Shown: positions 1 through 12,045 of the stretch, piece by piece
How the letters are laid out: each line of letters starts with the position of its first letter
Position numbering within the stretch: position 1 is the stretch's first letter
Source: Artemia franciscana
Taxonomy: Eukaryota; Arthropoda; Branchiopoda; Anostraca; Artemiidae
Length of the DNA stretch: 64,000 nt
Direction: 5' to 3'
Assembly (NCBI RefSeq): GCF_032884065.1
Contig: NC_088868.1
Span: 7,708,758-7,772,757 of the forward strand
Program-made: the position numbers and the translations under genes
The notes under the pieces: generated by a model
Database searches by the model: none
What the model saw: only the letters and a program-made list of their open reading frames with translations
Told to the model about the DNA's origin: nothing

Positions 1-305
1 TTTTATTTTTTTTTATTTTATTCTTAATTTTATTAGTTTTCTTTTTCTCTTCTATTTTTCAGTTTTTTCCTTTTTTTAAGTTTTTTTTTTAGTTTTTAGT
101 TTTTTTAGTTTTTTAGTTTTTTTAGTTTTTTTAGTTTTTTAGCTTTTTTATTTTTTTTATTAGTTTTTAGTTTTTTTTGTAGTTTTTGCCTTTTTTTAGT
201 TTTTTCAGTTTTTTTTTTAGTTTTCAGTTTTTTACCTTTTTTGTGGATCGTCACCTGATCCACAGATCCACAGATCCACAGACAACTTATTTTTATATAT
301 ATAGA
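1..305 (-). mobile_element. Helitron 5' end, minus strand, cut by window edge
   Basis: Read on the minus strand, the element begins with TC at 305-304 after a host A, then TATATATATAAAAATAAGTTG, then GTGGATC repeats at 243-281, then a long A-rich tract (T-rich on plus). The same terminus recurs at 1231, 16379, 27123 and 38804, which defines the family. A TC start next to A/T target bases is the Helitron signature. The rest lies off the window. No coding sequence was seen. Confidence 0.7.
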
Positions 306-1231
306 TATTCATTTATATATCCCCCTGTGCACCCCGGCGTCCCCTTTGTAGTTATGTCCCTGTGTCCCGGTCGTCGTCATTTATACTCCCTGTGTCCCGG
401 TACTTTGTTGATTGCTAATCGAACATTCCTTTTGTCTCGGTCGCTTTCTCTTTGAGTGTCGTCATTTATTTAGATTGTTTCTCCTTTATTTTTCAGTTTT
501 TTTCCTTTTTTTAGTTTTTTTTTCTTTTTTAGTTCTTTTAGTTTTTACCTTTTTTAGTTTTTTTTAGTTTTTTAGATGAAAATTTTTTTTAGTTTTTTTC
601 CTTTTTTTCTTTTTAGTTTTTTATTGGTTTTTACCTTTTTTTTAGCTTTTTTAGTTTTTTTCGTTTTTTCTTTTTACTTTTTTTTTAGTTTTTATCTTTT
701 TTATTTTTTTTTATTTTTATTCTTAATTTTATTAGTTTTCTTTTTCTCTTCTATTTTTCAGTTTTTTCCTTTTTTTTAAGTTTTTTTTTTAGTTTTTAGT
801 TTTTTTTAGTTTTTTTTTCCTTTTTTTCTTTTTAGTTTTTTATTGGTTTTTACCTTTTTTTTAGCTTTTTTAGTTTTGTTCGTTTTTTCTTTTTACTTTT
901 TTTTTAGTTTTTATCTTTTTTATTTTTTTTTATTTTATTCTTAATTTTATTAGTTTTCTTTTTCTCTTCTATTTTTCAGTTTTTTCCTTTTTTTAAGTTT
1001 TTTTTTTAGTTTTTAGTTTTTTTAGTTTTTTAGTTTTTTTAGTTTTTTTAGTTTTTTAGCTTTTTTATTTTTTTTATTAGTTTTTAGTTTTTTTTGTAGT
1101 TTTTGCCTTTTTTTAGTTTTTTCAGTTTTTTTTTTTAGTTTTTAGTTTTTTACCTTTTTTGTGGATCGTCACCTGATCCACAGATCCACAGATCCACAGA
1201 TCCACAGACAACTTATTTTTATATATATAGA
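306..1231 (-). mobile_element. Non-autonomous Helitron fragment, minus strand
   Basis: The 5' terminus (TC on minus) is at 1231-1230 and is nearly identical to the one at 305. Inside are a T-rich block (about 470-1160) with tandem near-copies of one another and of positions 1-240, and a short minisatellite of GTCCCGGTCGTC-type units at about 330-460 that is shared with the Helitrons at 16.5, 26.0 and 38.4 kb. No 3' hairpin or CTAG end was found. The element appears interrupted at 305/306 by the neighbouring copy. Reading frames here are low-complexity and not credible genes. Confidence 0.6.
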
Positions 1232-1232
1232 T

Positions 1233-2126
1233 TTGTGCGTACGTATGGCAAACAAACCTCTTCAGGATTTGGGAATGCCTTCACCTAACCGTATCGCTGC
1301 TGTTTCGACATGTGTAGAATTGGATCGTGAACAAAGTTACAGTACGAGTGATCTATTGTCGTATGTACAAAATAACATTTACAAGTTAACGTCGGAACAA
1401 AAAGACATTTATGATACGATAGACTCAATTTCAGGACGTATACAACTACCTGCTGATTTCTGTAGTTTAGTGACGTCCAAAAATGAATTGATTGAAAAAG
1501 TATTTCCGAATATTCTAAAAAATTATAAAAATAATAAATGGCTAAGTGAAAGAGCGATTCTCGCACCCAAAAATATAGACGTCCACGAAATCAACAATAT
1601 TGTTTTGACCAAGATTCGAGACCAGGCAGTCCTTTGCAAGTCAGTCGACACAGTTTTGGAACCAAATGAAGCGGTTAATTATCCATCTGAATTTTTAAAT
1701 TCCATATATCTTTCAGGGTTTCCACCACACGTGCTACAACTAAAAATAGGCGACCCACCAAAGCTTTGCAATGGCACGCGACTTGCCTTAAAAAAAACAA
1801 TGGAAAGCCTAATAAAGGCGACAATCTTGACAGGGCATTTTGAGGGTAAGGCTGTTCTTATTCCTCGCATTCCCATGATTCCAACGGATCTGCCTTTTCA
1901 ATTTAAAAGATTGCAATTCCCAATTCGATTAGCATTTGCAATCACCATTAACAAAGCTCAAGGTCAATCATTAGAAAAATGTGGTATAGATCTTAATACT
2001 GATTGTTTTTCCCATGGACAATTGTACGTTGCATGTTCGAGGGTCGGTAAACCTGACAATCTATTTATATGCAGCGACAATTGGACAGCGAAGAATGTTG
2101 TATATTCGCAAGTTTTACGCAGTTAA
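1233..2126 (+). pseudogene. Helitron Pif1-like helicase, internally deleted
   Basis: About 297 open codons after the Helitron end at 1231 resemble the C-terminal half of the Rep/Helicase protein of Helitrons. They include a QLPADFC stretch, NPPKLCNGTR-like KLCNGTRLALKK, the IPRIPMIPTD block, and the last SF1B helicase motif region (ITINKAQGQSLE, then [18 protein letters not shown]). The Walker A (GxGKT) and Walker B segment expected between YDTI and DSISGRIQL is missing, and a second small gap precedes PPKLCNG. The frame stays open across both losses. A helicase without Walker A cannot hydrolyse ATP, so this is a dead domain. The Met upstream at 1161 lies in Helitron terminal DNA and is not a credible start. 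Confidence 0.85.
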
Positions 2127-2153
2127 TTTGTATTGTATCCATCTATCTATCTA

Positions 2154-2674
2154 TCTATATAAAAACGAGTTGTGTGTATGCATGTTTGTTTGTTTGTAAA
2201 AAGAGCGTTTGCATATGACGTCATTATTAGTGCATACGGCTTTGTATATGCACAGACAATGGGAAAGCCAAGAATGTTGTATATTCGCAATTTTTACGTA
2301 GTTTAACTCCTGCAGACGAAATGAATGCTTGCCTGAAAAATTCTAATTTATGGGCACACGTAAAAATATTAAAATTAACTACAAATATGCGTGTCCGATT
2401 GCAAAACGATGATTCTGGTCAAACATTTTCAGATCAATTGCTGGCAATTGGAAACGGAAAGCTTCCAGTAGTGGGAAAGCCAAAAATGTTGTATATTCGC
2501 AATTTTTACGTAGTTTGAAACACATATATAAATCTATCTATATTCACAGGTGGGACACAGGGACACAACTACAATGGCGCGTAACGACTTACGCGCGCGG
2601 GGGGGCTTGGGGGGGCGCGAAGCGCCCCACCAACTAGGTGTTGGGGTGGCGCGAAGCGCCACCCCAACAGCTAG
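2154..2674 (+). mobile_element. Non-autonomous Helitron, plus strand, both ends
   Basis: It starts with TC at 2154 (TCTATATAAAAACGAGTTG) and ends in CTAG at 2671-2674 before T. Just before the end is a perfect 13-bp hairpin with GAA loop (2640-2652 and 2656-2668), preceded by a smaller GGGGCGC-GAA-GCGCCCC hairpin. Inside are a helicase fragment at 2321-2470 (LWAHVKILKLTTNMR and SDQLLAIGNGKLPV, typical of Helitron helicases) and two copies of a 50-bp AAGCCAAGAATGTTGTATATT segment. The ends match the Helitron rule of 5'-TC, 3' hairpin and CTRR, with insertion between A and T. Confidence 0.75.
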
Positions 2675-2979
2675 TAGTTATATAAAATGGTAAAAATTCC
2701 CATCAAGTAGCTTTCGAATTGTTTTTCTTTTAAATTAAATCAAAAAGGGCTCGATTTGACAAGCTGTTTGTCAGTCGAGTGAAAAATCATCGGCACCTGT
2801 CTGTTAAACAGAACACACCCAATAAGGGAAATTAGGTTAATCCTATTAAAATATACTAAAACATGATGGGGTCCCAATGCTTCAGAAACAAAATTATGGA
2901 AACTACGACAGAGAATTTTTGAAAGCAAGCCAGGCAGAGCACATTATTTTAAATACCTAGCCTAACCCCCTCTATAGTC
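2675..2979. other. Unassigned spacer
   Basis: AT-rich sequence between two Helitron copies. No protein similarity, hairpin or repeat was recognised here. Confidence 0.5.
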
Positions 2980-3682
2980 AGACCGGGACGCAGGGAATAT
3001 AAATGACGACCGGGACACTCAAAGAGAAGTTACAGACTGGGACACCGGGACACAAATGACGACTGGGACGTGTGTTTCGACTGACGTCATATTTGTGTGT
3101 CGACTGACGTCATGGTTGTCGACTATAAATGACGACTGGGACACAGGGACACAACTACAACGCGGACGCCGGGGGGCACAGGGGGATATATAAATGACGA
3201 TGGGGACACAGGGAATGTTTGATTAGCAATCACCATCAACAAAGCTCAAGGGCAATCATTAGAATAATGAGGTATAGATCTGAATACGGATTGTTTTTCC
3301 CATGGGCAATTATATGCTGCATGTTCAAGAGTCGGTAAACCTGATAATCTATTTATATGTAAGTGGGACACAGGGACACAACTACAATGGCACGCAACTA
3401 ATATGGTGCGTAACGACTTACGCGCGCGGGGGGGCTTGGGGGGGGGGCGAAGCGCCCCCACCCAAGATGAGATAGATCAAAACATTTACGTACACAAGGT
3501 AACAGAAAACGAAAAAAATTTACAACAAATGATCAAGTCAAACTTAAAATGTAGACATTGCCATATACAGAAGTATGTCTGACGCCCTTAAGCCTTCTAA
3601 AGGTCAGAGCGTCACTTTAGCTTTGGAATCGAAATATATTTAAAAGTTTTCTCTTACAGCAAAGCGCCACCCCAACAGCTAG
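2980..3682 (+). mobile_element. Helitron fragment with insertion in its 3' end
   Basis: It carries the GACCGGGACA minisatellite, two TGACGTCA palindromes (3082-3089, 3105-3112), a helicase remnant at 3220-3360 and the GC-rich ACTTACGCGCGCGG block. The canonical 3' CTAG is at 3679-3682, followed by T. The terminal double-hairpin region is broken: about 195 bp of unrelated DNA (about 3466-3660) replaces the middle, so the big hairpin retains only its right arm. The 5' terminus is missing. Confidence 0.7.
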
Positions 3683-4670
3683 TATTTAATAAAAACATAC
3701 ATACATCGTAGTTTTTCTCACTTAAAATAAACAAATCACCACCGACTCCAGAGAGGCAAACCGGTTTCTGTCAGATCTTAGACAGTGTAGTTCTTGGATT
3801 CTATCCCGTGTAACAGAGAAGTACCATCAAACATCTTTTGAATTTCTGTGAAAATTTACACTTCCGTTAACAGAGACTTTCCATCAGAAACCCCAAAATA
3901 TCTGGTCATGCATGTTCAAAAAATTAAAATGTCTAAGAAAGGAGGCCATCTGGTTGGATAGTCTCAAGATCAGTGTGATTGACTTATTTGTTTCTTCTTA
4001 AAAACTATGGAGGAAAACAGACATAATTTAAAGGTCTTTTGTTCCATAGCCTAATGACTTCCATGAAAAATTGACTGCTTAATTGGCTGAGGTTTTTTTT
4101 TGTACAAAATACAAGATTTTGCTTTTTTCAAAATTTCTTTCTGTAATATTGTGTTTTTAATTCTCTGCAATTTTATCAATGCGTCTGCAATTCTCCGTTA
4201 ACCTTTCCAGTTGGATTTCTGACTAACAACCAAACTATATATATTATATATGTAACTTACATTGTACTATGAGGGAACTTATGGTAATTCGTATCCCAGC
4301 TTCAAGGTACTCCAATGTCCTACCTCCCTCCAACTTTAACCCCCCTCATTTTTTGAACTTTAATTTTTTTAAAACTTAAAACACTTTTCAATTTTTTTCT
4401 GTGACTTAGAAATTTATTTTTATTTTTTTGGGGGGAGGGGGAGGGGCTAAGAAATTTTTTCAACTTTTTTTTTCATTTCTTAAAATGACATTAAATATAT
4501 TTATAGCAAATTTTTGACATACGAAATGAAGATAATATACATATTTTAGTGGTGAATTTTCCCATTAGAAAAATAATGTTTGTAGTGACATTTTTTCGTT
4601 TTTATGGAATTTAAAAATTTCTCAATTTTACGTCTTAAAATGACATATAATTCAAATTTTAATTAAAAAT
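3683..4670. other. Intergenic AT-rich stretch
   Basis: Homopolymer-rich intergenic DNA with GGGGGAGGGGG and poly-T runs. I see no coding exon, RNA gene or recognisable transposon. Confidence 0.5.
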
Positions 4671-4674
4671 CAAC

Positions 4675-5155
4675 GGATTTTTGAATTAAAATCGAATAGT
4701 TGTGGGCATCAAGTCATGGCTAATTGTAGAAAAAGCCAAGACAGATAGTCCAATTGAGTGAGAGGTAATTCTGGCATTAATCCCCCCTTATTAGGATTGT
4801 ATAAAAATGATGTTAGTTCATTTGTTAATAGATATGTCTGTCTATTATACGTCCATGCGTACATTCCTAGGGCAGTAGAGCCAATTTAGATAGTCATAGA
4901 GCTAAGATAGTGATAGAACCTATAGTTTTCCAAGTGTTTGGTTAAATGGCACGGGTAAATGGTGGGAGTAAGTGTGCCTCTCTTATTGGACCAATATCTG
5001 TTTGTTATCTTTTATCACTTTTAATTTTAATTTTGAATTAAAATGAACTAGTTGTGGGCATCAAGTCATGGCTAATTGTAGAAAAAGCCAAGACAGATAG
5101 TCCAATTGAGTGAGAGGTAATTCTGGCATTAATACCCTTTATTAGGATTGTATCT
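4675..5155. repeat. Direct repeat pair of about 115 bp
   Basis: A near-identical block containing GTTGTGGGCATCAAGTCATG and ending at TTAGGATTGTAT occurs at about 4690-4802 and again at about 5046-5152. The starts are about 355 bp apart. Read on minus, both copies encode the same C-terminal peptide ending in HDLMPTT followed within a few codons by a stop, so a coding-like segment is what was duplicated. Confidence 0.8.
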
Positions 5156-5298
5156 CCTGACAGAAGGGTCATTAAACGGGTATCAGCACCACCAGCAGAA
5201 ACTGTGAAATCCAGTGCCGTATTCTTCCCCTTTACTTCGAGCTTACCATCATCGTCTAATACAGCAAAAGATATTTGTCCCTTTTTCTTCCATATATA
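5038..5298 (-). CDS. Unrecognised open frame of about 86 codons, no Met
   Basis: On minus, 86 codons are open from 5298 to a TAA at 5040-5038. The peptide has an ordinary soluble composition: GQISFAVLDDDGKLEV, then ALDFTVSAGGADTR, then LLSGDTILIKG, ending HDLMPTTSSF. There is no ATG, so it would have to be an exon or a fragment. Its C-terminal third is repeated at 4690-4802. I do not recognise the family. It could be an exon of an unseen gene downstream of USP32, a captured gene piece or a transposon ORF. The upstream edge (5289-5333) shares about 45 bp with 6051-6095, which suggests a repeat boundary. Confidence 0.3.
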   Translation of the reverse strand, partial: YIWKKKGQISFAVLDDDGKLEVKGKNTALDFTVSAGGADTRLMTLLSGDTILIKGINARITSHSIGLSVLAFSTISHDLMPTTSSF

Positions 5299-5491
5299 CT
5301 ACAGACTTTTCCCTAGCATAACGGATGTAGCTAATCATTTAACACAAGCAAAAAACTCATAAAACATGTAACCGCTAAAAAGTAAATTAATGGAGCTTAA
5401 GCTTAATTTTCCAACGGGAATTCCTCTTGAAAGGTATCTTTATGATTGCTTCATTAATTCAAATTTATAAACAGCAATTAAATATAAAAAA

Positions 5492-5645
5492 TTTGAGTCC
5501 TGTGGTGGCGCAGTGGATTTGACCTTAGCTTGGTAATACGGGACCCAGAGATCAAATCACGCTGCAGGAATGCACTGCAGGGCCGACGCAGGGACCTTAG
5601 TAGTCAAGAAGCGTCGTTAATTCTTAAATAAATAAAATATAAAAA
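5492..5645 (+). mobile_element. tRNA-derived SINE, family 1, plus strand
   Basis: It begins TCCTGTGGTGGCGCAGTGG, a box A-like TGGCGCAGTGG, with a degenerate box B (GATCAAATCAC) about 40 bp later. The body follows (CTGCAGGGCCGACGCAGGG, GTCAAGAAGCGTCGTTAA) and the tail is TTAAATAAATAAAAT. A second copy in inverse orientation at 13345-13490 keeps a better box B (GATCGAATCC). Two dispersed copies with pol III promoter boxes support a SINE over a tRNA gene. Confidence 0.8.
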
Positions 5646-8255
5646 TTTTCATTCAACACCGTTTTCGAGTTTTTTTTTAATTTCCCAAAATTTGATTTCA
5701 TAATAACATTTTACTATTAAAATTAATCGAAATAACAGTTACTCTCCTGAATCACATACGAATGGCGATTTTTCTTCCCTAGACAGTTTTTTTTTCAAAC
5801 ACACTTTTCAACTTTCAATTATTATGGACATTGGTTCGCTGTTTACTAAGTTGCAGCTATGGCTACAGCCATGAAACCCCATAAACCATAAAGAAGGGCA
5901 ACTCAAAAGTTCTCGATATACACACACATTAAAAATGTAAAGTAAAAAAGCCATCGAACGTACCCATGAACCAGTCCATTTTCTCTGTACGTAACTTGTA
6001 CAAATTTGCCAAATCGACTAGAATTGTTATTGTGGGCAGTCTATCCGTTTTCTTCCATATATACTACAGACTTTTCCTAGCATAACGGAAGTAGTTTTAA
6101 ATATCTGGGTCATTTTAACAAACGTAAAATAACGTGTAAAAAAGCATTAAATAAATGAAAGTAAAAGCGAATGAACTGATTGCTCTTTAATTCAAACAAA
6201 CCTATAAACGAATAACAGAACAAACGGAGAACAGAATCAAAACTACATTCTACGCATTGCTGAACACGAAACAGGGTAGACTAGATTAATGCCCACACAA
6301 AAAAATTCTTAAAAACACGTAAACATCTAAAACAAATTTCTAACATCTCAAAATATACAGCATAGGACTTTAATTTTCCTTTTTAATACAGTATTTAAAG
6401 CTTTGATTATAAGAAAAATAGATCAGCAATTGCATTTCATATTCCAAGCAGAGCTGGTATGACAGGGGAGCTTTGGGACCCCTCCCCCTTCAAAGTTTAA
6501 ATTCTTGTTTTTTGTTTCTAAGCACTTCTTATTCAAAATATTACTTAATTTTTTCTTATTCCCCGCCCAAGCCCCCTCCTTGAATTTTTTATTGTTAATC
6601 ACCCCCCGAGAGGGGTATTAAAAGGGATGAATTAAACCAGTTTTTACACTCACTGCATCGCCACCAAAGGAGATGAGACAAAATAAATATTTTCAAGTTC
6701 AGAATTTTGTCTCTAACGCGTTAGCATTTTAACCACATAAATCAAAGAGGACCAAATTTGAATTTTTCTTTCTAAAATAAGCCAATGGAATTGGCAATAA
6801 ATACAAATTCCGTTTTCCTTTGCCAATTTTCAGGAAAACCAAAATCCTGTAAATCAAGTGTGAGCTCCTGTCCTCACGGACAAAGGATTTCAAGTCAAGC
6901 TTGCTAACCAATGAGCTAGGAAAATTAAGATGAGGGCAAAAATGTATTTTCGAGGCAAAGCATCTGTAATAAACATAGTTCTCTTTTTTGTCTAAAAAAT
7001 ATTAGCGTCGGGAATCAATGAAAGTCATTTGTATTCTTTCATAATCCTGTCTTAATTGAGGTTTTTGTCTTAATCTTGGTCTTGAACATTTTGTAGAGGT
7101 GTCTAGAGAGATAAAATATTTAAAGCAGGTTTTTTTGTTTATATTTTGACAGTTCGATATTTTGCCAAGTATGAACCCCACAGGCGGTTTTAGGGGGGTG
7201 ACAGAAGGAGCAATTGCCCCAGGTGCAGAAATTCTAGGGGGACAAAATTTCAATAAATAACCTTAAACTTATAATCATTTTGCAATTTTTGAAATTATTA
7301 AAATAGAGAGTCAAGGTAATAAGTGAAAATAATAAATAAATTATTAATTAATTAATAAAATTAATTTAAAATGATTAACTAAAAATAATTAAAATGACTC
7401 AATAATTTAAATAATAAATAATCAAGATAAAATTAATCAAAAAACAGTTTGAAAACAATTTTGTTAATCAATAGAAATTTTGATAAAGCTTGGCCAGGAA
7501 ATTTTGTGGGAGACAGGAGGGGGGAAGAGGACTAATCAAGATTTTGCCCCGGGCACAAGAGGGGTCAGAACCATCAATGGATAGACACTATGACGATGTA
7601 AGAGGATAAGCAAAACGTTCACAGATCCTCGTGCCCCTTTTGTGTGTGTGAAGAACGCGATTTATCTTATCCCCTCAAACTTTGGTAAAAATTTAAAAAC
7701 GAATAATATTGATATAAAGTCAAAATATACCTCATAAACACCGTTTAAAAAGCACCTTTTTCAGAGCAAAACCTTTTGAATATAGAAAACCGTTGAATAC
7801 AGAACAAAAATACAGATTAGATGATTAGAAAAGACTAAAAAATGGCAAAAAGAATTTGGGATTATCATTCGAAAGTAAAAACAAATATAATATTAGATAA
7901 ACGAAATCAGTAACTGAGAAGACGAATATTTTTTTGGTAAATAAAATTTTGCTAAATTATACCTGAAAGTCTTGTAGGAGAAAGGCGGAGGGAGGAAAAG
8001 GGGGGGGGGGGAGCTAATCAAGATTTTGCCCCGGCTGCGAGGGAGGCTAAATCTACTACTGGGGAGGAGGGTGAGAAGGGTCAACATAAAGTCAGCTAAA
8101 ACATTATTATTTTTTTTAATTAAAGATTTATTAAATAGCTCAGGTTTCTTAAACTATTTCCTTTAAGTATAAGAAAAATTTCCAAGACTAAAAAAACTAT
8201 TTAATATAGCGTCTTTATTGTAATTTAACAAAAAATAGGCAAAACGATACCGCTG
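5646..8255. other. Intergenic AT-rich DNA with short repeats
   Basis: No gene was recognised. A G-rich motif followed by CTAATCAAGATTTTGCCCCG occurs at about 7500-7570 and again at about 7975-8060, probably one dispersed repeat. Homopolymer runs are common. A 45-bp stretch at 6051-6095 matches 5289-5333. Confidence 0.5.
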
Positions 8256-8259
8256 CTTT

Positions 8260-8870
8260 ATTTCTTGGCCTTTGAATGCAAAAGTATTCAAGCCATTAAG
8301 AAGAAAACTGGAATAGAATCATTTATAAGATACTCGTAAAGACATTGATTTGATGGTTCATGTCACTAATAAAATAGAGGGGGGGGGGGGTTGAGCACAG
8401 ATTTTAATTATTTTCATTACCATTTCTTACTTTTATCATATAATTCGCTTTCTTCCGTTATATTTGAATTATTCCCTTTTTGCTCCAGAATAGATTCTTA
8501 TGTATGTACGTAAAAAATCCTTATTATATTATACTATAACAGGCATTTATTGTTTATTGGCCTCTCAAGACAGAAGTATTCAAGCAATTAACAGAAAAGT
8601 TGAATATAAGTATTTATAAGATACAGGTAAAGACGTTGATTTAATAGTTCATGCTGCTAAGCAGATAAAGAAGAGGGGGGAGGATTGACTCGAGATTTTA
8701 ATTAGTTTCCTTGTAATTGCTTAATTTTGTCATTTGACCCACTTATTTTTTCTTGTCTATTATTTGTTCCTATTTTTCCTGACACATTTATATTTCCATT
8801 ATCCCCCTTTACTCCAGAATCGGCTCTTATGTACGTGCGTAGTACAAATCTTGTTATATTACATGTTAGA
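8260..8870. repeat. Diverged tandem duplication, unit about 300 bp
   Basis: Copy 1 runs from about 8262 and copy 2 from about 8555. Both share a segment around AAGTATTCAAGC, a TTTATAAGATAC(TC/AG)GTAAAGAC segment, a G-run followed by TTGA and GATTTTAATTA, and a CTCCAGAAT/CTTATGTA segment. By eye they are roughly three-quarters identical. There is no coding signal. Confidence 0.7.
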
Positions 8871-10389
8871 TTATAATAAATTGTAGTAGGCATTTATATT
8901 AAGGGCCTATAGGCCTAATAGGTCTATTATATTACAATAGGCATTGGAAATGCCAACGTAATTTATAATTTTTTGTCAAAAAAATATGGCAACAGTGATA
9001 AAACTTAAATTCAGGCAAATTATAATAAAAAAATTTAGGCGGTTAACCCTAATATAACCCTAATCTAGTAGTTTTAAACCACAATTTCCTTTCAATTTTA
9101 TTTGCACCTCAGACAGTTTGATCTGGGAGGTCTGAGATTTGATCTGTTCTTAAAGTAAATATTTTGCTTCATTCTTTATTAAGCTAGGGTTATTCGCCAT
9201 ATTTTTTTTTTTAAAGATGGATAATTCCGATTGAAAGGGGCATAGAAGGGTTAATGCTATTTCAATTATTCAACAAATAAAAAAAATGACAATACCGTAT
9301 AACGTATCAGTGGGTAGACTAGTGCTAATAAGTACGAGGTAAAATTCTCTAAAATAGTAATGTAGATAAGCCCTTTCGGCACTAAAAGATGTCTTAAATA
9401 GTCACTATCATGAACTAAACTCAAATAAAAAATAAGAAACTAATTCCACATTTCTAAAGTTAATTTTGAGGGGAAGGCTAAACCATTATTTTTTTAATTA
9501 GCAAAATAACTTTTTCAGGCTCCTTTTATATTTTCAAACTACTAAGCTACGAGCTGCTTTAATTAAACAGATATTGTTGGTTAATTCTTTTCTAAAGAAT
9601 TCAGATTTACTAAGGTCAATAATCATGGGCGTTTATGACTTGTTTTGTGAAATTCTTGCCTTTATCTAACTATTGTCCAAATGACCCACTCCCCCAACAC
9701 TCAGAAAAACTATGGACTACCAATGATTATTTTTTGTATGAACCACCACCCTTTGATTTTCAAATCCTTCTTTACAATTAACTTAAAAGACAAAAACTAA
9801 AAAAGTCTGGGGAACACAAAACTAAAAGAAAAAAAATTGTACTACTTTTGTCAGTTATGCCCAGTGGCGTCAATAGGAAAGAACGAATGAAGAGATGATA
9901 AGCCCCCAAAAATGTTGTTGCCCTCCCATCATCTAGATTTTAAAAGATCTATTCTCTTGTGATTCCATTGAAAAATGACTTTTTGAGAGTATTTTTGTTG
10001 AAAAGCACTGAGAAAAAGCAACAAAATTGTCCCACCCGAAGTTAAAAAAAAAAATGCCCCGCCTAGCTCCTAGAAACTGACGCCACACCACACGCAGAAC
10101 ATTTAAGTCAAATTTTCTCTGTTTTGAAAATCCTGCGGCTTTGTCTTATAATCAAAATATTAACTTATAAAAACAAAATAGAATGATCATAAAATTATTG
10201 AACTAAAAATTTAAATATAATTATGGCTATAAAATACGAAGCTAAAGTAACAGCGACTAATTTTGTGTTTAAAGGAATCTTATTATCGCTCCAATTTAAA
10301 TTCCCAGCTCCCAAGAAGCACAAGAAATCTACAAAAATAGAAATTTTTTTACATAAATAGCAAGAAAAATCCTCCCGCAAGATATAAAT
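8871..10389. other. Intergenic, nothing recognised
   Basis: AT-rich sequence without a supportable exon, RNA gene or transposon end. Open frames on minus near 10195-10380 are short, and I see no known motif in them. Confidence 0.5.
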
Positions 10390-11860
10390 AGGACAATGGT
10401 TGTTTTAAAGTTCGTGCCTTCGGAAAACTGCATACCTCTAGCCTTCATTATGTAGATAATAGCTTTTCAAAACGTCATAAAAAACCAAAAATAATGGTAG
10501 GATACAAAATAAAAAATAAGAAAATTATAAAATGAGTAGCTTAAAAACTTAGAGCATAGATATATTAGGGTCCCATACAAAGTGTATGGGTAAATTATAA
10601 AAGTGGAAACGGGCACTAATTAGAAACTGGTACTAGTTATAAGAGTGGAAACAATCACTGAAAACTGAATACTAAGTGTATGGGTAAATCATAAGGATGG
10701 GAACTGGCACTAGTTATAAGAGCGGAAACTGTCATTGAAAACTGAATACTAAGTGTATGGATAAATTATAAGAGTGGCAACTTGCACTGAAAACTGAAAA
10801 AAAAGTGTATGGGTAAATTATAAGAGTAGAAACTGGTACTAGTTATAAGAGTGGAAACTGTCATTGAAAACTGAATACTAAGTGTATGGGTAAATTATAA
10901 GAATGGCAACTGGCACTGAAAACTGAATAAAAGTGTATGGAAAGCTTTTAAGAGTGGAAACTGGCACTAGTACTGAAAATAATCACAATCAGCATCTAAA
11001 ATGTGATGTTTCTAGGTATTTTATCAGTTTTGTAATGAGGAAAAATCGGTGCGGTAAAAGTTAACTGATCTCAGTTCTTTAAAAAACCACCATTACCAAG
11101 CTCGAAAAAAATGCCCAGAAACAGTAAACACCAGATGACCTAGGTGATTTTTTTTTTTATAAACATTTGTATAGTTGCACATTTTCCCCATTCTAATTAG
11201 CAAAGGCAAAGAATTTGACATTAAATTCTATAAAATCATGGACACTTTCATTGATTCATGAATATAGAACTAATATCACACAAACAGCAGAAAAGCCACC
11301 CATAAGAGATAAACATAAATTTTTTTCACAAGAATTCTGGTTTTTGGAAAACTAAACACTTCATTACATAGATAGTGACTATTTAAACATACTTTTTAAA
11401 CATCAAACATAACATGAAAAAGCCCTAGGATAACAAATACAACAAAGACTACGAATTGAGAAATTTAAACCCTAGTTATATTACAGTCCACTAGACAACA
11501 GGTAACAGAGCGATCCCGTTGCATCTTTTTTTCTCATTCTTTTCACCAAAGACAAAGAGTTTGAAAACTAATTTCACAAAAAGATGAATTACTTCATTAA
11601 ATATAGCCTTTTCACCGACTTTTTCATTTTTTTTTTAAACCTCCCATAAAGAGTTCAAAAACCTCCAACAAAAAAAAAACAGGTGATTATTTTAAGGACT
11701 CTTGTCTTCGGTAAACCATGCACCTCTGATCCTAATTATGGAAATAGTTACTTTTAAAACATTATAAACATTGAAAATAAAATGATAGGATAAAAAGTAA
11801 AGCAAAGATTATAAAAAAGAAGCTTAAAAGCTTAAACCATAGATAAATTGCTTAAACCAA
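10390..11860. repeat. Three-copy dispersed unit plus tandem array
   Basis: A block with CTTCGGAAAACTGCATACCTC, an ATTATG-TAGATAATAG segment, AACATTATAAA-like sequence and TAGGATA recurs at about 10390-10570, 11330-11480 and 11700-11850 with strong divergence. Between them, 10570-10985 is a tandem array whose unit includes AAGTGTATGGGTAAATTATA, GAGTGGAAACTGGCACTAG and CACTGAAAACTGAATA, with about four to five partly deleted copies. No genes were seen. Confidence 0.65.
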
Positions 11861-12045
11861 CCAGCCATCAAAGAAACATTAAAAAAGAAACCCTTAAATC
11901 CTCTAGAGATTCTTAGTCTCTTTAAGGACTAAAGAGACATTAAAGGAGCGTATTTGATCCAGAGGTTATTAATTTAATTATCAAAGAGGAATTAAAAAAG
12001 GAGACTAATATATTATATCTCGTCCATTCTTTACTATTTCCAAAT

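Noticed and set aside
186..780. Phe/Leu-rich hydrophobic proteins resembling membrane proteins
   Set aside because: The DNA is a T-rich Helitron interior, and many TTT/TTC codons make any frame look hydrophobic. The same holds for 26.1-27.05 kb and 31.1-31.8 kb.
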